A DNA stretch of 6,540 nt, taken from contig JAHDHN010000075.1 in assembly GCA_020631295.1 (NCBI GenBank), forward strand, positions 1 to 6,540, in the 5' to 3' direction. Each line of letters starts with the position of its first letter. Position 1 is the stretch's first letter. Shown here one piece after another: positions 1-6,540 of the stretch. A model generated the notes under the pieces. That model worked only from the letters and a program-made list of their open reading frames with translations, had not been told where the DNA came from and made no database searches. The stretch comes from Rickettsiales bacterium (GTDB taxonomy: Bacteria > Pseudomonadota > Alphaproteobacteria > Rickettsiales > UBA8987). Made by a program: the position numbers and the translations under genes.

Positions 1-98
1 ACACCCAGCCGCTCATCGCCATGCATCGCACCGCAAATAATCGTCTTCGGCCCTGGATTACCTTGTGTTAGGTTCTGTTGAGGTTTGAGTTGCTGCAT
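1..98 (-). CDS. N-terminal fragment of an aspartoacylase/succinylglutamate desuccinylase-like zinc hydrolase (runs off the left edge)
   Basis: Translating the minus strand from the ATG at 98-96 gives 32 complete codons without a stop: a start MQQLKPQQNLTQ followed by GNPGPKTIICGAMHGDERLG. The GP-x-hydrophobic-G-x-x-HG[ND]E pattern is the N-terminal signature of the AspA/AstE family (M14-like carboxypeptidase fold). In that family the His and Glu of HGxE bind the catalytic zinc; here they are H26 and E29. Known members hydrolyse N-acetylaspartate or N-succinylglutamate; the substrate here is unknown. An in-frame TAG lies three codons upstream of the ATG, so the frame cannot begin earlier. No Shine-Dalgarno is close to this ATG; the nearest purine run, AGAAGAAG, is over 20 bases away. 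The first nine codons and the start lie inside the MITE at 71-229, so this N-terminus is probably not ancestral. Most of the gene is outside the window, so I cannot tell whether it is intact. The family call rests on a short stretch. Confidence 0.6.
   Translation of the reverse strand, partial: MQQLKPQQNLTQGNPGPKTIICGAMHGDERLG
69..88 (+). repeat. Left terminal inverted repeat of the MITE with flanking TA
   Basis: TA followed by the 18-base terminal repeat, differing from the right-hand copy at one base (G versus A at position 13 of the repeat). Read on the minus strand, the repeat encodes codons 4 to 9 of the truncated hydrolase frame. Confidence 0.8.
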
Positions 99-229
99 TA
101 TTTTTGACTATTTTTGTGCGTATTTTCTTCTTCTTTTTGCAAGAATAGTGGTTCTATTTCAAAAAAAGAAGGGGAAAATAAAGCCAAAAAGAACAAAAAG
201 AAGGCGGTGAATCAAATCTCAACAGAACC
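71..229. mobile_element. 159-bp MITE-like hairpin element with TA target-site duplication
   Basis: The left end GGTTCTGTTGAGGTTTGA (71-88) and the reverse complement of the right end, GGTTCTGTTGAGATTTGA (229-212), match at 17 of 18 bases. TA lies directly outside both ends (69-70 and 230-231), as expected of a TA target duplication. Inverted symmetry continues inward: 29 of the first 36 positions of the two arms match without gaps, and with one gap the arms can be aligned to about 138 and 163, leaving a loop of about 24 bases. The whole element could therefore fold into one long imperfect hairpin. The interior is rich in T on one arm and A on the other and holds no transposase frame. It is best described as a non-autonomous MITE moved in trans. 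TA duplications are usual for IS630/Tc1-mariner elements and for part of the IS5 family; I cannot choose between them. The ATG at 98-96 (minus) belongs to the left arm. Confidence 0.8.
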
Positions 230-231
230 TA
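212..231 (-). repeat. Right terminal inverted repeat of the MITE with flanking TA
   Basis: The mate of the repeat at 69-88. Read on the minus strand from the probable ancestral ATG at 244-242, the first codons run ATG GAA AAA ATA ATA, enter this repeat, and stop at TGA after ten codons. The ancestral start is thus cut off from the rest of the hydrolase gene. Confidence 0.8.
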
Positions 232-250
232 TTATTTTTTCCATCAAAAC

Positions 251-278
251 AGCATAGCGCCACAGCAGGAAATAACAA
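251..278 (-). promoter_or_regulatory. Possible promoter of the hydrolase gene before the MITE insertion
   Basis: On the minus strand, TTGTTA (278-273) and TATGCT (256-251) are separated by 16 bases, a fair sigma70-like pair. Transcription would begin near 244, at or next to the inferred ancestral ATG (244-242). That would give a leaderless message and would agree with the absence of a Shine-Dalgarno before that ATG. This is inferred from weak motifs only. Confidence 0.25.
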
Positions 279-326
279 TGGAAGAGAATGTTATGGTCAT
301 TTCAATTAACAATTTCCCATTTTGAA

Positions 327-388
327 GCCCTTGCGAAAGCGAGGGCCCAGGGCAAAACGATAAATGGTGCTTGTTAACCCTGGATCCC
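327..388. repeat. Composite palindromic intergenic repeat with two adjoining hairpins
   Basis: The first hairpin has arms GCCCTTGC (327-334) and GCGAGGGC (339-346) around a GAAA loop; on the plus strand all eight pairs form if one T-G wobble is allowed. The second has CCAGGG (347-352) and CCCTGG (378-383) around a 25-base loop; flanking GGGC and ATCCC extend the symmetry imperfectly. No T run follows on either strand, so a terminator role is weak. The CCCTGGATCCCCG wording followed by GCGCTACGC resembles dispersed GC-rich intergenic repeats seen in many proteobacterial genomes, but that resemblance is from memory and copy number cannot be seen here. Confidence 0.45.
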
Positions 389-482
389 CGATCTGCGCTA
401 CGCTTGTCAGGGATTGCAGGAAAAAGTTAAATGAAATCACTAAATAGCAAAATTGACTAACAATTCATAACTATGTTTCCTG

Positions 483-519
483 AAGTTCGCCTGTCCTGCG
501 AAGCTCGTAGAGCGTAGCG
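483..519. repeat. Second palindromic intergenic repeat sharing a core with the first
   Basis: TTCGC (486-490) pairs with GCGAA (498-502), and the flanks AG and GCT extend the stem with one bulge. The following AGCGTAGCG (511-519) is the exact reverse complement of CGCTACGCT (396-404), beside the first repeat. The two blocks may be copies of one repeat family in opposite orientation, both degenerate. Confidence 0.4.
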
Positions 520-550
520 GGAATCGTGCTGTTGCCCCAGCATTTGACCC

Positions 551-565
551 TGTGGTTAAACCACA
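551..565. repeat. Perfect 7-1-7 inverted repeat
   Basis: TGTGGTT-A-AACCACA is a perfect inverted repeat of seven-base arms around one base; CC at 548-549 and GG at 567-568 extend it past a mismatch. It lies about 100 bases beyond the symporter stop codon. The form fits a dimeric repressor site or a small hairpin, but no promoter or T run beside it supports either. Confidence 0.35.
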
Positions 566-617
566 AGGAACAAGATCATTAGCTATTAATCGGCTCTATT
601 ACAGATTAGGCGTGCAT

Positions 618-633
618 CATTTATGCATAAATG
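618..633. repeat. 16-bp perfect palindrome just beyond the symporter stop
   Basis: CATTTATGCATAAATG is its own reverse complement. GTGCA (612-616) and TGCAC (643-647) form an outer inverted repeat around it. On the minus strand it follows the symporter stop codon by 27 bases and could form a weak AT-rich 3' hairpin, but no T run follows it in that direction. It might protect the transcript end or be a protein-binding site. Confidence 0.3.
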
Positions 634-660
634 GCAGTTATTTGCACAGTTTTCTAAAAA

Positions 661-2196
661 CTAACCAAACACACCGCTTTTGAGTTTTTGCTTATAGGTC
701 TTCACGTCTTTTGCCAGGTCATTGCTGAGGATATATAACCCAAGCAAGTTAGGCACGGCGATGGAGAGGAACAAGATATCAATTAAATTGAGCAGTGCCG
801 AAAGCTGCGTTACGCCACCAATAAAGATGCAGGCGCAGAAGGTGATTTTGAACAAGATCACAGTTTTATCACCAAATAAGTAGCCCCAGGCGCGCTCGCC
901 ATAGTAACTCCAGGTGATCATGGTGGAATAAGCGAACAGTACTACCACTACAGTGAGCACATAAGGGAACCAGCTGCTTACCGTGGCAAAAGCCTCTTGT
1001 GTCATCAACACGCCTTTTAAATCACCGCCCACTTGGGCTTGATAGGCGCCGGTGATGGTCAATACAATACCGGTTAAGAAGCAGATTACCACCGTGTCAA
1101 TAAATGGCTCTAGCAGTGCCACACACCCTTCACGCACCGGCTCATTGGTGCGAGCAGCCGCATGGGCAATGGCAGCGGAGCCAATGCCAGCCTCACTGGA
1201 AAAGGCAGCACGCTTAAAGCCGTTAATAATAGCACCTAATATACCGCCTGCTGCGGCTTCCATGCCAAACGCGGCAGAAAACATAGTGCTAAATGCATTG
1301 CCCAACTCACCAATATGCAGCAAGATGATCACCAAACAGGCAATAATATAGGTAATAGCCATGAACGGCACAATGCGGCTTGCCACCGTGGCAATACGCT
1401 TAATGCCGCCCAGGATCACGATGCCTACCACCACCATGATGATAAGTGCTAATAGCGCATCCAACTCTTTTAAGCCAAAGCTGTTGGAGAGGATGGATAC
1501 CGCCTGATTAGACTGGAATAAGTTCCCTGCGCCCAACGCGCCGAACAAACAGAAGAGCGCGAAGATTACCGCAAGCACACGCCCCAGCGCGCCTAAGCCT
1601 TTTTCTTTTAGACCTTGGCTGAGATAATGGAATGCACCGCCAGATACATGGCCATTGGCATCAATCACGCGGTATTTTTGTCCCATGGTTACTTCTGCAA
1701 ATTTGGCGGACATGCCAAAAAAGCCTGCTATCACCATCCAAATCACTGCACCTGGGCCACCAATGCCCACCGCAATGGCCACACCAGCAATGTTTCCCAA
1801 GCCCACTGTGGCAGACACAGCCGCAGACAGCGCCTTGAAGTGAGAAATTTCGCCTTTATCCTCCGCATGGCTGTATTTACCGCGCACAGCATTAATCGCA
1901 TGGCCAAACAAGGTAAAATTCACAAAACCCAAACGTATAGTAAAGAAAATGCTGCCCGCAATCAGCCAGGCGATCAGAAACGGAATGTCTTTCACAATAG
2001 GGATCCTATTAAAAATAACACCCAGGCCTGGAATATCACCCATCTCAACAAAAAATATGGCACCCAGGAAATGAGTAACCGTGATGAGCTGCGCCTCAAT
2101 CCAGGCGATAAAATCCGACTCTACGCCGCCAGATGTTTGCGCCCACACACTACCTGCTATTATACAGCTTAACATTCCTAATACTATACGTGCCAT
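661..2196 (-). CDS. Sodium:alanine/glycine symporter, AGCS family
   Basis: A 511-residue inner-membrane transporter. Members of this family import small neutral amino acids, mainly alanine or glycine, driven by a sodium (sometimes proton) gradient. The family motif appears as GLGNIAGVA (132-140), followed by GGPGA (146-150). GNLFQSNQ is near 224-231, and the conserved GFKRAAFSSEAGIGSAA stretch is near 326-342, with EPFIDT at 363-368. About ten or eleven hydrophobic segments follow one another from residue 71 onward. Residues 1-19 look like a signal peptide: a short basic start, a hydrophobic core, and VWA before Q20. Such an N-terminal extension occurs in a subset of the family. The ATG is supported by GGGAGGG (2213-2207) ten bases upstream. 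The length is normal to slightly long and no key segment is missing. The gene diverges from the str operon and appears to be monocistronic. The exact substrate cannot be read from the sequence. Confidence 0.93.
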   Translation of the reverse strand: MARIVLGMLSCIIAGSVWAQTSGGVESDFIAWIEAQLITVTHFLGAIFFVEMGDIPGLGVIFNRIPIVKDIPFLIAWLIAGSIFFTIRLGFVNFTLFGHAINAVRGKYSHAEDKGEISHFKALSAAVSATVGLGNIAGVAIAVGIGGPGAVIWMVIAGFFGMSAKFAEVTMGQKYRVIDANGHVSGGAFHYLSQGLKEKGLGALGRVLAVIFALFCLFGALGAGNLFQSNQAVSILSNSFGLKELDALLALIIMVVVGIVILGGIKRIATVASRIVPFMAITYIIACLVIILLHIGELGNAFSTMFSAAFGMEAAAGGILGAIINGFKRAAFSSEAGIGSAAIAHAAARTNEPVREGCVALLEPFIDTVVICFLTGIVLTITGAYQAQVGGDLKGVLMTQEAFATVSSWFPYVLTVVVVLFAYSTMITWSYYGERAWGYLFGDKTVILFKITFCACIFIGGVTQLSALLNLIDILFLSIAVPNLLGLYILSNDLAKDVKTYKQKLKSGVFG

Positions 2197-2231
2197 GGTG
2201 AATATGCCCTCCCAGTCATAACAATCTGTGT

Positions 2232-2260
2232 TGGATAGCCAAAAGCAGCCCTCAATGCAA
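2232..2260 (-). promoter_or_regulatory. Possible promoter of the AGCS symporter
   Basis: On the minus strand, TTGCAT (2260-2255) and TATCCA (2237-2232) are separated by 17 bases. A start near 2225 would leave about 29 bases of leader carrying the GGGAGGG ribosome-binding site. The -10 is poor, and the pair TTGGCT / TATGAC slightly closer to the gene is an alternative, so this is tentative. Confidence 0.25.
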
Positions 2261-2297
2261 CGCTAGAAATTTTATGCTCCACAGGCGCTTTTAGTGC

Positions 2298-2325
2298 TTG
2301 ACTCTGGCGCGATGCGTATTATTTT
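2298..2325 (+). promoter_or_regulatory. Probable sigma70-type promoter of the str operon
   Basis: TTGACT (2298-2303), one base from the -35 consensus, is followed after 16 bases by TATTTT (2320-2325). Transcription would start near 2332, giving a leader of about 27 bases before the rpsL ATG. This is too short for an extensive leader attenuator. It is the best-matched promoter in the 162-base divergent gap and is placed correctly for a strongly expressed ribosomal operon. Readthrough from further upstream is unlikely because the neighbouring gene points the other way. Confidence 0.6.
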
Positions 2326-2358
2326 CCGCGCTCTTAATTTTAGGATGATAGGGGAAGT

Positions 2359-2730
2359 ATGCCTACAATTAACCAATTAGTCCGTAAAGGACGCAAGAAA
2401 CAAGTCAAGCGCAACAAGGTGCCTGCAATGGAGGCGTGCCCTCAAAAACGCGGCGTGTGTACACGTGTATATACGACCACACCAAAGAAGCCGAACTCGG
2501 CGTTGCGTAAGGTTGCACGTATTCGTTTGTCTAATGGCTTTGAAGTAACTGGCTACATTCCTGGTGAAGGCCATAACTTGCAAGAGCACTCTATTGTGAT
2601 GATTCGCGGTGGTCGTGTAAAAGATTTGCCGGGTGTGCGTTACCACATCATCCGCGGTACGCTGGATACACAAGGTGTGAAAGATCGTAAACAAAACCGT
2701 TCGAAATACGGTGCTAAACGTCCGAAGTAA
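2359..2730 (+). CDS. rpsL: 30S ribosomal protein S12
   Basis: A complete 123-residue S12, one residue shorter than in E. coli and ending KRPK. It sits at the decoding centre of the small subunit and affects tRNA selection and accuracy. The highly conserved blocks are present: EACPQKRGVCTRVYTTTPKK near 25-44, NSALRKV near 46-52, GEGHNLQEHS near 69-78 and GGRVKDLPGVRYH near 84-96. K43 and K88, the residues most often changed in streptomycin-resistant strains, are both the sensitive lysines. D89, the residue methylthiolated by RimO in bacteria that have it, is also present. AGGGGA (2350-2355) precedes the ATG by only three bases, and AGGATG (2342-2347) is a second purine block at a more usual distance. 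It is the first gene of the str operon, and rpsG follows after 12 bases. Confidence 0.99.
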   Translation: MPTINQLVRKGRKKQVKRNKVPAMEACPQKRGVCTRVYTTTPKKPNSALRKVARIRLSNGFEVTGYIPGEGHNLQEHSIVMIRGGRVKDLPGVRYHIIRGTLDTQGVKDRKQNRSKYGAKRPK

Positions 2731-2742
2731 GGAATTTAAATT

Positions 2743-3213
2743 ATGTCACGTAGACACGCAGCAGAAAAACGTATTGTTACGCCCGACGCTAAATATGGCA
2801 ACGAAGTGGTAGCAAAGCTTATGAACTACCTTATGCTTGATGGCAAAAAATCTGTCGCTGAGCGTATTGTTTATGATGCAATCGATATTATTGCACAAAA
2901 ATTGAAAATTGAAGGCGTGGAAGCATTGCTTGAGGCAATCGACAATATCAAGCCTAACCTGGAAGTGCGCTCTCGCCGTGTAGGTGGTGCGACCTATCAG
3001 GTGCCTGTAGATGTACCTCCGCGTCGCGCATTGATTTTGGCCCTGCGTTGGTTGATTGCTGCTGCACGTTCACGCAGTGAGCGCACTATGGCAGCACGTT
3101 TAGCTGCTGAAGCAATGGATGCGTATGCTAAGCGCGGCAATGCAATGAAGAAGCGTGAAGACACGCATAAAATGGCAGAAGCAAACCGCGCGTTTGCTCA
3201 CTTCCGCTGGTAG
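2743..3213 (+). CDS. rpsG: 30S ribosomal protein S7
   Basis: A complete 156-residue S7. It is the primary binding protein that starts assembly of the 16S rRNA 3' major domain (the 30S head) and it contacts E-site tRNA. Family blocks visible are LMLDGKKSVAE near 30-40, EVRSRRVGGATYQVPVDV near 74-91 and the C-terminal KKREDTHKMAEANRAFAH. It ends at FRW and so lacks the C-terminal extension of E. coli K-12 S7; this is the common bacterial length. The start is supported by TAAGGA overlapping the rpsL stop codon, nine bases before the ATG. Two stop codons in a row (TAG TAA) end the gene. In E. coli, S7 represses translation of its own operon; nothing in the short rpsL-rpsG spacer here shows a comparable structure. 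Confidence 0.99.
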   Translation: MSRRHAAEKRIVTPDAKYGNEVVAKLMNYLMLDGKKSVAERIVYDAIDIIAQKLKIEGVEALLEAIDNIKPNLEVRSRRVGGATYQVPVDVPPRRALILALRWLIAAARSRSERTMAARLAAEAMDAYAKRGNAMKKREDTHKMAEANRAFAHFRW

Positions 3214-3247
3214 TAATTTTTAAGAGTTAAATAGGACACAGAAGCAC

Positions 3248-5323
<2,076 letters not shown>

Positions 5324-5348
5324 AATAATAACATAGTCATTAGTTAAG

Positions 5349-5354
5349 AAGGAG
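5349..5354 (+). promoter_or_regulatory. Strong Shine-Dalgarno of tuf
   Basis: AAGGAG stands eight bases before the tuf ATG, within the 39-base fusA-tuf spacer. It is the best ribosome-binding site in the operon, in keeping with the high EF-Tu output. I see no convincing separate promoter in this spacer, though one inside the end of fusA cannot be excluded. Confidence 0.8.
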
Positions 5355-5362
5355 TAATACAA

Positions 5363-6538
5363 ATGGCAAAAGAGAAGTTTGAGAGGACTAAGCCTCACGT
5401 TAATGTTGGGACGATTGGCCATGTGGACCATGGTAAGACGACATTGACGGCTGCGATTACGAAGTATTTTGGTAATTTCCAGGCCTATGACCAGATTGAT
5501 AATGCTCCTGAGGAGCGCGAGCGTGGTATTACGATTTCTACGGCGCATGTGGAATATGAGACGGAGAGCCGTCACTATGCGCACGTGGATTGCCCGGGTC
5601 ACGCGGATTACGTAAAGAACATGATTACCGGTGCGGCACAGATGGATGGCGCGATTTTGGTGGTGAATGCGGCGGATGGCCCGATGCCTCAAACGCGTGA
5701 GCACATTCTGCTTGCTCGCCAGGTGGGTGTACCTGCGATTGTGGTATATTTGAACAAAGTAGACCAGGTGGACGATGAAGAGCTGCTTGAGTTGGTGGAA
5801 ATGGAAGTGCGTGAGCTTCTTTCTTCTTACGATTTCCCTGGTGATGATATTCCGATCGTGCGCGGTTCTGCCTTGGCGGCTGTTGAAGGCCGTGATGCGG
5901 AGATTGGTGAGAATTCTATCCGTGAGCTGATGGCGAAAGTGGATGAGTATATTCCTGAGCCTGAGCGTCCAACCGACAAAGATTTCTTGATGCCGATTGA
6001 GGATGTGTTCTCTATTGAAGGCCGTGGTACTGTAGTGACTGGTCGTGTGGAGACAGGTATCATTCACGTGAATGACGAGATTGAGATTGTTGGTATCAAA
6101 GACACGACGAAAACCACCTGTACGGGCGTTGAGATGTTCCGTAAGCTGCTGGACGAAGGTCAGGCAGGTGATAATGTGGGTGTGTTGTTGCGCGGTACGA
6201 AGCGTGACGAGGTGGAGCGTGGCCAAGTGCTTGCGAAGCCTGGTACGATCAAGCCTCACACGAAGTTTGAGGCGGAAGTATATATTCTGACGAAAGAGGA
6301 AGGTGGCCGTCATACGCCATTCTTCGCGAACTATCGTCCGCAATTCTATTTCCGTACAACAGACGTAACCGGAGCCGTGCATCTGGCTGAAGGCACAGAC
6401 ATGGTGATGCCTGGTGATAACACCAAGATCACCGTAGAGCTGATCGCCCCTATCGCCATGGATGAAGGTTTGCGCTTCGCCATCCGCGAAGGCGGAAGAA
6501 CTGTGGGCGCCGGTGTAGTAGGTAAAATTATCGAGTAG
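5363..6538 (+). CDS. tuf: Translation elongation factor Tu (EF-Tu)
   Basis: A complete 391-residue EF-Tu that carries aminoacyl-tRNA to the ribosomal A site as a GTP complex. The motifs are GHVDHGKT (19-26), RGITI (54-58), DCPGH (76-80, with the catalytic His at 80, equal to His85 of E. coli counted with Met1), NKVD (131-134) and SAL (169-171). The region between the P loop and switch I is five residues shorter than in E. coli, as in Alphaproteobacteria. The C-terminal domains carry EGRGTVVTGRVE, GGRHTPF and the REGGRTVGAG ending. It is the fourth gene of the str operon; the window stops two bases after its TAG, so neither its terminator nor any following rpsJ is visible. Codon use is odd: up to about 6350, ACG, GCG and GAG are preferred, whereas the last 60 codons avoid ACG and GCG and use GCC and ATC. 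Many Alphaproteobacteria have a second tuf copy. Confidence 0.99.
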   Translation: MAKEKFERTKPHVNVGTIGHVDHGKTTLTAAITKYFGNFQAYDQIDNAPEERERGITISTAHVEYETESRHYAHVDCPGHADYVKNMITGAAQMDGAILVVNAADGPMPQTREHILLARQVGVPAIVVYLNKVDQVDDEELLELVEMEVRELLSSYDFPGDDIPIVRGSALAAVEGRDAEIGENSIRELMAKVDEYIPEPERPTDKDFLMPIEDVFSIEGRGTVVTGRVETGIIHVNDEIEIVGIKDTTKTTCTGVEMFRKLLDEGQAGDNVGVLLRGTKRDEVERGQVLAKPGTIKPHTKFEAEVYILTKEEGGRHTPFFANYRPQFYFRTTDVTGAVHLAEGTDMVMPGDNTKITVELIAPIAMDEGLRFAIREGGRTVGAGVVGKIIE

Positions 6539-6540
6539 GT

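Larger units (their letters stand above)
245..660. other. Gene-free intergenic region with several palindromic repeats
   Basis: This 416-base stretch between the symporter stop codon and the MITE-disrupted hydrolase start contains no convincing reading frame on either strand and no tRNA or rRNA that I recognise. It contains the palindromic repeats at 327-388 and 483-519, an inverted repeat at 551-565 and a palindrome at 618-633, listed separately. I see no clear stem followed by a T run on the minus strand that would serve as a terminator for the symporter. Confidence 0.7.

Noticed and set aside
71..229. Treating the long hairpin as an intrinsic terminator or a small RNA gene
   Set aside because: The near-identical 18-base ends bounded by TA on both sides, and the restored reading frame after excision, are explained better by a mobile element; a secondary RNA role is possible but not shown.
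327..346. Rho-independent terminator for the symporter
   Set aside because: The stem has an A-C mismatch on the minus strand, it lies over 300 bases past the stop codon, and only TTCAAAAT follows rather than a T run.
1052..2172. Several plus-strand open frames opposite the symporter gene
   Set aside because: They lie antisense to a clear AGCS transporter, and their compositions look like reverse-strand membrane-protein codons.
2317..2322. TATTAT as the -10 box of the str promoter
   Set aside because: It is only 13 bases from TTGACT; TATTTT three bases further gives a normal 16-base spacer.
2197..2358. Glycine riboswitch or other leader riboswitch before the amino-acid symporter
   Set aside because: The gap is 162 bases and shared with the divergent operon, and I see neither the paired conserved aptamer cores nor an expression-platform hairpin.

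Overview
The window is chromosomal DNA from a bacterium that is most probably an alphaproteobacterium. The main evidence is the EF-Tu protein: its stretch before switch I is five residues shorter than in E. coli and reads ITKYFGNFQAYDQIDNAPEE, the form I know from Alphaproteobacteria. S12 with GYIPGEGHN fits the same group. I cannot place it to genus.

Layout. Bases 1-98 (minus) are the first 32 codons of a gene that leaves the window on the left. It looks like the aspartoacylase/succinylglutamate desuccinylase zinc-hydrolase family. Bases 71-229 are a small hairpin-like element with 18-bp terminal inverted repeats, flanked by TA on both sides and carrying no transposase: a MITE. It sits on the 5' end of the hydrolase gene, and the present start codon lies inside it. 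Bases 245-660 hold no gene, only palindromic intergenic repeats and small inverted repeats. Bases 661-2196 (minus) encode a sodium:alanine/glycine symporter of the AGCS family with a predicted signal peptide. Bases 2197-2358 are a divergent promoter region. Bases 2359-6538 (plus) are the complete str operon, rpsL-rpsG-fusA-tuf, in the usual order and with short spacers. The window ends two bases after the tuf stop codon.

How the genes relate. The str genes encode two 30S ribosomal proteins and the two main elongation GTPases. They are probably co-transcribed from a sigma70-like promoter just before rpsL. The symporter is transcribed the other way and is not functionally linked to them. The hydrolase fragment acts on acylated amino acids if its family assignment holds, but its transcription has probably been altered by the MITE.

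The most notable points are: (1) removing the MITE plus one TA copy in silico restores an in-frame ATG four codons upstream of the conserved part of the hydrolase, so the insertion appears to have replaced the gene's start with one from the element; (2) tuf changes codon usage sharply near base 6350, suggesting a mosaic gene, perhaps by partial gene conversion with a second tuf copy or by an assembly join. I saw no clearly new multi-gene system here.
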